Below are positions 44,479-52,501 of a stretch of DNA of 64,000 nt, one piece after another. The notes under the pieces are model-generated. The model was not told the DNA's origin. It saw only the letters and a list, made by a program, of their open reading frames with translations, and ran no database searches. The DNA lies in contig NZ_BAUA01000153.1 of the NCBI RefSeq assembly GCF_000710915.1, positions 1-64,000 on the forward strand. Direction: 5' to 3'. The translations under genes were made by a program, and so were the position numbers. The stretch's first letter is position 1. Each line of letters starts with the position of its first letter. The DNA comes from Nocardia brasiliensis IFM 10847. Its GTDB lineage: Bacteria > Actinomycetota > Actinomycetes > Mycobacteriales > Mycobacteriaceae.

Positions 44479-45773
44479 ACCGGGTGGTCGTGACCGGGCT
44501 CGGCGCGGTCACCCCGATCGGGCTCGGCCACCGGGAGTTCTGGGCCAACCTGGTCGCGGGCCGCTCCGGTGAGGCGCCGATCACGCTCTTCGACGCCTCG
44601 TCGCTGCCGACCCGGATCGCCGCCGAGGTAGCCGATTTCGCGGTATCCGACTACTGGGACGGGCCGTTTCCGGCGGAACTGCACGCGGACCGGCAGGCGC
44701 GCTTCGCGCTCGCCGCCTGCGCCATGGCGCTGGCCGACAGCGCCCTGACGAGCGCAGGGCGGTCGCTGCCGGTCGACCCCGACCGGGTCGGCCTGGTGCT
44801 CGGCGCCGGGCTCGGCCTGGTGCGCATGACCGATATCGCGAACCATCTCGACCCCAGCGGCCGGTTCGCGCTGCCCAGCCCGCTGGCCGGCGCGGCGGCG
44901 ATCGATCCGGTCTCGCTGATCCGCGACCCGCAGGACCTGGTGGTCGGGCTGCTGGCCGCGCACCTCGGTGTCACCGGCCCGGCCACCGTGGTCACCTCCG
45001 CCTGCGCGGCAGGCGCGCACGCGATCGGCACCGCGTTCCGGCTGATCCGGTGTGGCCGCCTGGACGTCGTGCTCTGCGGCGCAATGGATTCCATGATCAA
45101 CCCGCTTGGCATGGCCGGGCTGGTCGCGCTCGGCGCACCCTCCACCGACAACCTGCCCGGCCGGACCGGCCGGCCGTTCGACGCCACGCGCACCGGGTTC
45201 GTGGTCGGCGAGGGCGCGGGCATGGTCGTGCTGGAGACCGAGGCGCACGCCCGCGCCCGGTCGGCGCCCTGGTACGCGGAGGTCGCGGGCTTCGGCAGAT
45301 CCCTTGACGCACACCGATTCACCGAACCCCACCCGGCCGGTGCGGGAGCCGCCCTGGCGATGCGCGCGGCCCTGGCCGACGCGGACGTGCGCCCCGAGCA
45401 GGTGCAGCTGGTCAATGCGCACGGCACCGCGACGCTGCTCAACGATCGCGTGGAGACCATCGCCATCAAACACGTGTTCGGCAGCGCGGCCACCGATCTC
45501 GTGGTCACCGCGAACAAGTCGATGACCGGTCACCTCATCGCCGCTTGCGGCGCGGTGGAATTCATCAGCACGGTGCTGAGCGTGCGCACCGGCACGGTGC
45601 CGCCGACCGTCAACTATCGCCATCGCGACGCCGAATGCGATCTCGACTACGTGCCGGGTACCGCACGGCAGCTGCCGGTGCGGGTGGCGCTGACCAATTC
45701 GTTCGGTCTGGGCGGCCAGAACGGCACCCTGGTGGTGCGCCGGGCCGCCGACGACGTGATGACACCAGTCTGA
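44475..45773 (+). CDS. ketosynthase, FabF-type, second intact copy (cluster)
   Basis: A 432-residue ketosynthase with Cys177 in TSACAAGAH, His316 in NAHGTATLLND and His353 in NKSMTGHL. All catalytic residues are present. GTG start overlaps the hotdog gene by 4 nt. A second intact KS in a dissociated system suggests either two chain-building stages (for example a different starter or length) or a second KS/CLF pair with the degenerate KS at 48813. Confidence 0.92.
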   Translation: MNRVVVTGLGAVTPIGLGHREFWANLVAGRSGEAPITLFDASSLPTRIAAEVADFAVSDYWDGPFPAELHADRQARFALAACAMALADSALTSAGRSLPVDPDRVGLVLGAGLGLVRMTDIANHLDPSGRFALPSPLAGAAAIDPVSLIRDPQDLVVGLLAAHLGVTGPATVVTSACAAGAHAIGTAFRLIRCGRLDVVLCGAMDSMINPLGMAGLVALGAPSTDNLPGRTGRPFDATRTGFVVGEGAGMVVLETEAHARARSAPWYAEVAGFGRSLDAHRFTEPHPAGAGAALAMRAALADADVRPEQVQLVNAHGTATLLNDRVETIAIKHVFGSAATDLVVTANKSMTGHLIAACGAVEFISTVLSVRTGTVPPTVNYRHRDAECDLDYVPGTARQLPVRVALTNSFGLGGQNGTLVVRRAADDVMTPV

Positions 45774-45789
45774 GATGGGAGCGGCGCAT

Positions 45790-47127
45790 ATGCACGTGCT
45801 GTTCGTGAATCCCGACGTCCGGGACAAGAGCGTGATCTACGGCAACCGCATGCTCAACCCGGTGCCGGTGAACCTGGCCTACCGCGCCGCCATGACCGCG
45901 GTCGAACACCGGGCCACCGTGCTCGACGAGAACGCGACGCCCATCACCGATTTCACCCGTTTCGCCGATATCGACCTGGTGGCGGTCACCTCGAAGTTCT
46001 TCGGCGAGCGGCGCACCGGCGAGCTGGTGCGCGGATTCGGCGCGCTGGGCACGCCGGTCGTCGTCGACGGGTACTTCCCCAGTTACGACCCGCAGGCCGA
46101 GCGGATCGGCGCGGCCTCGGTGGTGCGCGGCGAGGTCGAGCAGGTGTGGCCGCGGATACTCGAGGACGCGAGCCGTGGCCGGCTGCGGCCCGGCTATGCC
46201 GGCGGGCCGGTGGATCTGGCGACACTGCCGCGCTACGGGCCCGAGCATCTGCCGCCGCACGACTACGTGTTCCCGGTCGAAGCGACCCGGGGCTGCCCGT
46301 TCTCGTGCAATTTCTGCATCGAAACCCGCTACCACCACGAGCGCTTCCGTACCCGCCCGATCGAGCACGTGCTCGCGCAGATCGACGCGCGCAGCGGCGA
46401 TTTCGTGCAGTTCTCCGATATCAACATCGTGGGCAACCCGCGCTACGCCCGGACCCTGTTCGCCGAACTCGCACCGCGACAGGTGCTGTGGGGCAGCCAG
46501 GCGACGATCACCATCGCCCAGCGCCCGGCGCTGGCCGAGGCGGCCGGCCAGGCCGGGTGCATGCTCGTCTTCCTGGGCCTGGAATCGGTCCACCCGCAGA
46601 ACCTCGTCGCCTCGGACAAGAGCTGGAGCCGTCCGGCCGACTACCGCGCGCTCATCGCCAGGCTGCACGGGGCGGGCATCGGGGTGATCGGGTCGTTCGT
46701 GTTCGGCTTCGCCGGTGACACACCGGACGTGTTCGAACGGACCCTGGAGTTCGTCGTCGAGAACGAGATAGAGATCTGCCATTTCAACCCGCTCGGCAGC
46801 GGTCCGGGCGTACCGCTGCACGCGGAACATCTGCGCGCGGGCCGCATGATCGACCCCGGTCCCGGCGGGCCCTCACACCTGCGGGCCGCGGTGGCCCCGG
46901 TGTCCATGACGGTCCGCCAGCTCGAGGAGGGTCTCGAATACCTGTACACCCGAACCTATTCCCGGGAGCTGACCCGGCAGCGCCTGCGCCGGTACCGAGC
47001 GGACGCGGACCTGCCCGGCCCACGCTCCGCGGCGAAGAAACGGGCCGTCATCGGCCTGAATCTGGCCTACCGCAGGGCGGTCGAGCGGCACTACGGAGCG
47101 ACCGTCGGCGCGGAGCGACTGCCGTGA
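45790..47127 (+). CDS. B12-binding-type radical SAM enzyme (cluster)
   Basis: A 445-residue radical SAM protein. The N-terminal ~130 residues form a flavodoxin-like cobalamin-binding domain (MHVLFVNPDVRD, VVVDGYFPSYDPQ); the 4Fe-4S motif is Cys169, Cys173, Cys176 (TRGCPFSCNFC), and the TIM-barrel follows (SDINIVGNPRYARTLFAEL, GSFVFGFAGDTPDVFERTLE). Members methylate unactivated carbon or make C-C bonds and rings. In the cluster it likely alters the acyl chain. ATG 45790 has GGAG 8 nt upstream; an ATG at 45775 would add 5 residues. A short C-terminal helical extension (after ~360) is unassigned. Confidence 0.88.
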   Translation: MHVLFVNPDVRDKSVIYGNRMLNPVPVNLAYRAAMTAVEHRATVLDENATPITDFTRFADIDLVAVTSKFFGERRTGELVRGFGALGTPVVVDGYFPSYDPQAERIGAASVVRGEVEQVWPRILEDASRGRLRPGYAGGPVDLATLPRYGPEHLPPHDYVFPVEATRGCPFSCNFCIETRYHHERFRTRPIEHVLAQIDARSGDFVQFSDINIVGNPRYARTLFAELAPRQVLWGSQATITIAQRPALAEAAGQAGCMLVFLGLESVHPQNLVASDKSWSRPADYRALIARLHGAGIGVIGSFVFGFAGDTPDVFERTLEFVVENEIEICHFNPLGSGPGVPLHAEHLRAGRMIDPGPGGPSHLRAAVAPVSMTVRQLEEGLEYLYTRTYSRELTRQRLRRYRADADLPGPRSAAKKRAVIGLNLAYRRAVERHYGATVGAERLP

Positions 47128-47567
47128 CCCGCACCGCATCGAATTCGGTGCTGCTCCCGGCGATTTCGGCCCCGGCACCGTTGTCGGCCGGGGTCGATAT
47201 CGCGGCGGTCGATCGGATCCGTGCCCTGCTCGCGGCGGGAAACGCTTTCTGCGAGCATGTGTTCCGGCCCGACGAGATCGCCTACTGCACCGCGTTCCGG
47301 GATCCCGCACCGCATTTCGCCGCTCGGTTCGGGGCCAAGGAGGCCACGCTGAAGGCCTTGCACCTCGGACTCGGGGCGCCCCCGGCGACCCGGCGACTGC
47401 GCGATATCGAGGTGTGCCGCACGACCGGCGCACCACGCCTGCGGCTGCACCACCGCATGGCGACGCTGGCGCGGCGGCGCGGGTTGACCGGCGCCGCAGT
47501 GTCGTTGAGCCATGACGGCGACTACGCGCTCGCGTGCGTGCTGCTCGCCGGGCAGGGGTGCGGATGA
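47124..47567 (+). CDS. acpS: AcpS-type phosphopantetheinyl transferase (cluster)
   Basis: A 147-residue holo-ACP synthase: the Mg-binding Asp25 in GVDIAAVDRI and Glu73 in ARFGAKEATLKAL, ending with VSLSHDGDYALACV. It transfers 4'-phosphopantetheine from CoA to the carrier Ser, presumably Ser43 of the carrier protein at 40699. A private PPTase suggests the unusual carrier is not served by the housekeeping AcpS. Coupled by 4-nt overlaps on both sides. Confidence 0.9.
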   Translation: MTRTASNSVLLPAISAPAPLSAGVDIAAVDRIRALLAAGNAFCEHVFRPDEIAYCTAFRDPAPHFAARFGAKEATLKALHLGLGAPPATRRLRDIEVCRTTGAPRLRLHHRMATLARRRGLTGAAVSLSHDGDYALACVLLAGQGCG

Positions 47568-48325
47568 ACCGGCTCGACGATTCCATCGCCCTGGTGACCG
47601 GCGCGGCGGGCGTGTTCGGTACGGCCATCGCCACCCGGTACGCCGAGGAGGGCGCCACGCTGGTGCTCACCGATGTCGACGCGACCCGGTTGCAGGCGAC
47701 GGTGAAGACGGTCGAAGCCGTTGCCGCCGCGCCGGTTTCCGCGTTCGTCGCCGACCTGACCGAACCCGCCGAGGTGGCCCGCTTGTTCGCCCACACCGAC
47801 GAGACGTGGGGCCGGCTCGATGTGCTGATCAACAACGCCGGCGGTGCGCTGCGCTCGCCGCTGGTCTTCCACAACGACGCCGACTGGCGCCGGATGCTGC
47901 GGGTGAACCTCGACACCGTCTTCTATTGCAGCAGGCAGGCGGTGCGCCGGATGCTGCCCCGCCGCAGCGGCCGCATCATCAACGTCGCCTCCGCGCTCGG
48001 CCTGACCGGCGGCGCCGACGAAGTCGCGTACGCGACCGCGAAGGCGGCGGTGATCGGCTTCACCCGCAGCGTCGCGCAGGAGGTCGGGCGGCGCGGTGTC
48101 TGCGTCAACGCGATCTGCCCGACGCTCGCCGACAGCGGGGTCAGCCGGGAGTATTTCGGCGGCTTCGAGGTCGACATCCGCGCGGTCGCCGCGTATCTCG
48201 CGCGCCGGGCGGCGATGCCGCGCCCGATCGCGCCGGACGACGTCGCCGACGTCGCCGTTTTCCTCGGCGCTCGCGAGAGTGCCTACCTCAATGGGCAGGC
48301 CATTCTGGTCGGCGGAGTGGGATAG
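47564..48325 (+). CDS. SDR ketoreductase (cluster)
   Basis: A 253-residue SDR: cofactor motif TGAAGVFG (Phe in place of the usual Ile), LINNAGGALRSPL, catalytic Ser in NVASALGL and Y-ATA-K. The SDR ending LNGQAILVGGVG is retained. It would reduce the beta-keto group after each condensation. A second ketoreductase lies at 54875, so the two may act on different chain lengths or positions. It begins inside the PPTase stop (ATGA). Confidence 0.88.
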   Translation: MNRLDDSIALVTGAAGVFGTAIATRYAEEGATLVLTDVDATRLQATVKTVEAVAAAPVSAFVADLTEPAEVARLFAHTDETWGRLDVLINNAGGALRSPLVFHNDADWRRMLRVNLDTVFYCSRQAVRRMLPRRSGRIINVASALGLTGGADEVAYATAKAAVIGFTRSVAQEVGRRGVCVNAICPTLADSGVSREYFGGFEVDIRAVAAYLARRAAMPRPIAPDDVADVAVFLGARESAYLNGQAILVGGVG

Positions 48326-48333
48326 GAGTATCC

Positions 48334-48816
48334 GTGCGGTTTCTCATGGTCGACGCGATCACCGAAATGGACGGCGGCCGCCGGGCCGTCGGCGTGAAGA
48401 ACGCCGCGATGAGCGAGGACTACTTCGCCGACCACTTCCCGCAGCAACCGATCCTGCCCGGCGTGCTGGTGCTGGAGGCGATGACCCAGCTGGCGCGCTG
48501 GCTGGTGCTCACCCACAGCGAATTCCGCACCACCGTGGTGCTCAGCGCCGTGCAGCACAGCAAGTTCATCGACTTCGCGGTGCCCGGCGACCGGCTGACC
48601 GTCGAGGTGGACCGCATCGAGGGCGGTAACGGCGCGGGCCCGGCCCCGGGCGCGGAGCTGGATTTCCGGGGCGTCGCACAGGCGCACGGCCGCAAGATCG
48701 CGACCGCGACCTTCCGCTGCCGGGCCTACGCGCTGACCGAGTTCGAGGATCCCGCGGCGACCCGCCGCCACTATCAAGTGCTGCGGCTCAACGGATCGAA
48801 GGTGAGCGGACAATGA
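48334..48816 (+). CDS. FabZ-like 3-hydroxyacyl dehydratase, intact (cluster)
   Basis: A 160-residue hotdog dehydratase with His34 in YFADHFPQQPILPG and Glu48 in LVLEAMTQ. It dehydrates 3-hydroxyacyl-ACP to the enoyl form and is the probable catalytic partner of the degenerate hotdog protein at 43990. GTG start at 48334 has AGGAG 6 nt upstream. Confidence 0.9.
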   Translation: MRFLMVDAITEMDGGRRAVGVKNAAMSEDYFADHFPQQPILPGVLVLEAMTQLARWLVLTHSEFRTTVVLSAVQHSKFIDFAVPGDRLTVEVDRIEGGNGAGPAPGAELDFRGVAQAHGRKIATATFRCRAYALTEFEDPAATRRHYQVLRLNGSKVSGQ

Positions 48817-50096
48817 GGCATCGGGTGGCCGTCGTCGGCGCGGGCGTGCTGTCCTGCCTCGGAACCGACTATCGCAGGCAGTGGCGGCGAATTCTGGCGG
48901 CCGAGACCGGTTTACGGCGACGAGACGGCGACGGTCCGCCGGAGCTGGCCTATTTCGGCGCGGTGGACGATGCCGAGCATCCCGGCGCGCTCGCCGACCG
49001 CAAGCATCTCAAGCGCCTCACCAGGGCGTCCCGGCTGGGCGTGTACGCGGCCGACTTGGCGATCGCCGACGCGGGCGCGGTGTTCCGGGCCGCCGCACCG
49101 CCGCGGCGCGCAATCTATATGGGCTCCAACGAGAACGAGGACGAGAAGAACTATCTCGACCGCTTCGCGCCGGTACTGGCCGGTGCGCGCCGCCCGGACG
49201 GCACCCTCGACTACACGCTGCTCGGCCAGGCGGCGCTGCGCCGGGCCAAACCCGATTTCCTGCTCTCCGGCCTGCCCAACGCCGCCCTGTGCCAGATCAC
49301 CATCCGGCACGAGATCTGCGGCGCGAACAGCACCTTGGTCGACGGCTCGGCCATGGGACTGTGCGCCGTGGGCCGGGCCTTCCGTGCGGTGCGCGACGGC
49401 CGCGCCGACGTCGCCGTCTGCGGTGGCACCGACGCGGGCGCCGACGAATTCGCCCGCCTCGCGCTGCGTGAATTCGGGCTGACCTCGGCCTGCGCCGCCG
49501 GTGTGCGCTCGGTTCGGCCCTACGACCGGCACCGGGACGGCTACATCTGCGCCGAGGGCGCGGCCGCACTCGTTCTCGCCGATCTCGACCTGGCGCGGGC
49601 CAACGACGCGCATATCCTCGCCGAGATCATCGGCTTCGGCGCCGCGACCGACCGCGGCCGCGCGCTGGCGCCCGATCCCGAGGGCAGCGGTGTGCGCGAC
49701 GCGCTCGTACGGGCCGTGGCCGACGCCGCCATCGATCCCCGAGCGGTCGGCTACGTCTATGGCCACGGTGACGCGACCGGGAGCGGCGATCGCTCCGAGC
49801 TGCACGGCATCGCGCACGCGCTGGCGCGGCGAGACCGGCTGCGGCTCACCGGAACCAAGGCCGCGACCGGGCACATGGGCCCGGCCACCGACGTCGCCGA
49901 GGTGGCGTTCGCCTGTCTGAGCGTGCGGGACGGCGTCGTCGCACCGACGCTCAACCTCGGCGCGGTCGACGACGCGGCGCGCGCGGTCGAGATCGTCGCG
50001 CGGCGACCGGCCGCGCTCGACGCGCGGTTCGTGATCACACTCAGCCGCAACGTGGACGGACCCGAGGTCGCCGCTGTGGTGCTCGGCAGCACATGA
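48813..50096 (+). CDS. KS-like protein with Cys-to-Ser change (cluster)
   Basis: A 427-residue thiolase-fold protein. The nucleophilic Cys position is Ser179 (VDGSAMGLCAVG), while His318 (YGHGDATGSGD) and His354 (TKAATGHM) are kept. This could be a chain length factor, a malonyl-ACP decarboxylase giving acetyl starters, or an acyltransferase; KS-fold proteins with Ser nucleophiles are known to transfer acyl groups. It is next to the active dehydratase and may be the partner of the KS at 44475. Confidence 0.8.
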   Translation: MRHRVAVVGAGVLSCLGTDYRRQWRRILAAETGLRRRDGDGPPELAYFGAVDDAEHPGALADRKHLKRLTRASRLGVYAADLAIADAGAVFRAAAPPRRAIYMGSNENEDEKNYLDRFAPVLAGARRPDGTLDYTLLGQAALRRAKPDFLLSGLPNAALCQITIRHEICGANSTLVDGSAMGLCAVGRAFRAVRDGRADVAVCGGTDAGADEFARLALREFGLTSACAAGVRSVRPYDRHRDGYICAEGAAALVLADLDLARANDAHILAEIIGFGAATDRGRALAPDPEGSGVRDALVRAVADAAIDPRAVGYVYGHGDATGSGDRSELHGIAHALARRDRLRLTGTKAATGHMGPATDVAEVAFACLSVRDGVVAPTLNLGAVDDAARAVEIVARRPAALDARFVITLSRNVDGPEVAAVVLGST

Positions 50097-50136
50097 ACAC
50101 CGCGTGCGGTGGCGCGCAACAGACGAAAGGCGAAGT

Positions 50137-50892
<756 letters not shown>

Positions 50893-50917
50893 GAACCGAC
50901 TACTAGGAGACGCTCTC

Positions 50918-51739
50918 GTGCGCACCGTGATCGAGGAAACCCGCGACATCTACGACCTGACCCACCGGCAGATCACGCTCACGCCGTCCGGGCAGGCCAT
51001 GATGGCCTACCTCTGGCAGGACCGGGGCGGTTACGTCGGCCAGCTGAGCTGGACCACCCGCGATCAACTGCGCGAGATCGCGCACGCCGCGGGCTTGGCA
51101 CCGGGGCGCACCGTGCTCGATCTGTGCTGTGGCACCGGCGGTATAGCGCGTTACCTCGCCGAGACGACCGGCGCCACGCTCACCGGTCTCGACTACTCCG
51201 CGCCCGCGATCGAGATCGCCCGCCGCGCCACCGCCTCGGTCCCGATCCGGTTCGACCACGGCGATGCCCGCGAGCTGCCTTACGCCGCCGCGACATTCGA
51301 CGCGGTGGTGAGCGTGGACAGTCTGGTCATCGTGCCGGACCGCCCGCGCGTCCTCACCGAGTGCGCCAGGGTCCTGAAGCCCGGGGGCCGGCTGGCCTTC
51401 ACCGACGAGGTGCTCACCGGTCCGATCCCGCGCGACCCGGCCACGTTGCGTGCCTTGACCGTCTACGGTCGCCTGTTCGCGCAGACACCGGCCGGATATC
51501 GGCGGCTGCTCGCGCACGCCGGATTCACCGACATCGAGGTTCAGGACAGCACCGAGATGTTCGTCGCGATCAACGAGCGCTGGGCCGAATCGTATCGGCG
51601 TTTCGCCGTACCGGGCCGAGAGATCCTGGGCGACAGGCTGTTCGAGGACGGGCTCGCCTTCTTCGAGACGCTCGCCGCGCAGGGGGCGGCGGGCCGGCTC
51701 GGACAGGTTCGCGTCCACGCCACGCGCCGGACCGGATAG
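50918..51739 (+). CDS. SAM-dependent methyltransferase (cluster)
   Basis: A 273-residue class I methyltransferase: motif I VLDLCCGTGGIARYL near 67, motif II LTGLDYSAPAI, and FDAVVSVDSLVIVPD with CARVLKPGGRLAFTDE, a UbiE/Coq5-like pattern. A mid-sized C- or O-methyltransferase acting on the assembled product is likely. GTG start with AGGAGA 8-9 nt upstream. Confidence 0.85.
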   Translation: MRTVIEETRDIYDLTHRQITLTPSGQAMMAYLWQDRGGYVGQLSWTTRDQLREIAHAAGLAPGRTVLDLCCGTGGIARYLAETTGATLTGLDYSAPAIEIARRATASVPIRFDHGDARELPYAAATFDAVVSVDSLVIVPDRPRVLTECARVLKPGGRLAFTDEVLTGPIPRDPATLRALTVYGRLFAQTPAGYRRLLAHAGFTDIEVQDSTEMFVAINERWAESYRRFAVPGREILGDRLFEDGLAFFETLAAQGAAGRLGQVRVHATRRTG

Positions 51740-51742
51740 TCG

Positions 51743-52501
51743 ATGACCCGCTCCCCCGGCCACGATCACCGCGCGACCACGATGCCCTCGGCCACCCCGC
51801 TCGCAGTGCTGCGCGGAGTTTCGAAGACCTTCGGCAGTGCGGACACGGCCGTGCACGCGCTGGCCGAATGTGACCTGACCATCGCGGCGGGCGAATTACT
51901 CGTCGTGCTCGGTCCTTCGGGCTCGGGCAAGACCACGCTGCTCAATGTGCTCGGCGGGATCGAGACCCCGACCACCGGCGCGATCAGCATCAACGGGCAC
52001 ACACTCACCGAGCTGGACGCGAAGGGCATGGCGGCGCTGCGCCGTACCACGTTGAGTTTCGTCTACCAGTTCTTCAACCTCGTGCCGACGCTCACGGCCG
52101 CCGAGAACATCGCCGTACTGGCCGAATTGACCGGCGGACCGGTCGGCGCCCGGGTACACGACGTGTTGACCCAGGTCGGCTTGGCCGACTGCGCGGATCG
52201 TTTTCCGGCACAGCTTTCGGGCGGTCAGCAGCAGCGCGTCGCGATCGCACGGGCGCTGGTGAACCGGCCCCGGCTGCTGCTGTGCGACGAACCGACGGGC
52301 GCGCTGGACCTGGACACCGGCCGCGGTGTGCTGGCGCTGCTGCAACGCCTGTGCCGCCGGGCCGACCACGCGGTCGTGCTCGTCACGCACAACCAGGCGA
52401 TCGCCGCCATCGCCGACCGGGTGCTGCGCATGCGATCCGGGCGCATCGTCGCCGACCTCCACCAGGCCGCGCCGCTGCCCGCAGACGAGGTCTCCTGGTG
52501 A
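51743..52501 (+). CDS. ABC transporter ATP-binding protein, MacB/LolD type (cluster)
   Basis: A 252-residue ATPase: Walker A GPSGSGKTT, Q-loop YQFFN, signature LSGGQQQR, Walker B LLLCDEPTGALD. This is the type that pairs with FtsX-like permeases such as MacB or LolC/E. It overlaps the permease gene by 4 nt (GTGA). ATG 51743 is the track start; an ATG at 51782 (shorter by 13 codons) is also possible. The transporter probably exports the product. Confidence 0.9.
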   Translation: MTRSPGHDHRATTMPSATPLAVLRGVSKTFGSADTAVHALAECDLTIAAGELLVVLGPSGSGKTTLLNVLGGIETPTTGAISINGHTLTELDAKGMAALRRTTLSFVYQFFNLVPTLTAAENIAVLAELTGGPVGARVHDVLTQVGLADCADRFPAQLSGGQQQRVAIARALVNRPRLLLCDEPTGALDLDTGRGVLALLQRLCRRADHAVVLVTHNQAIAAIADRVLRMRSGRIVADLHQAAPLPADEVSW

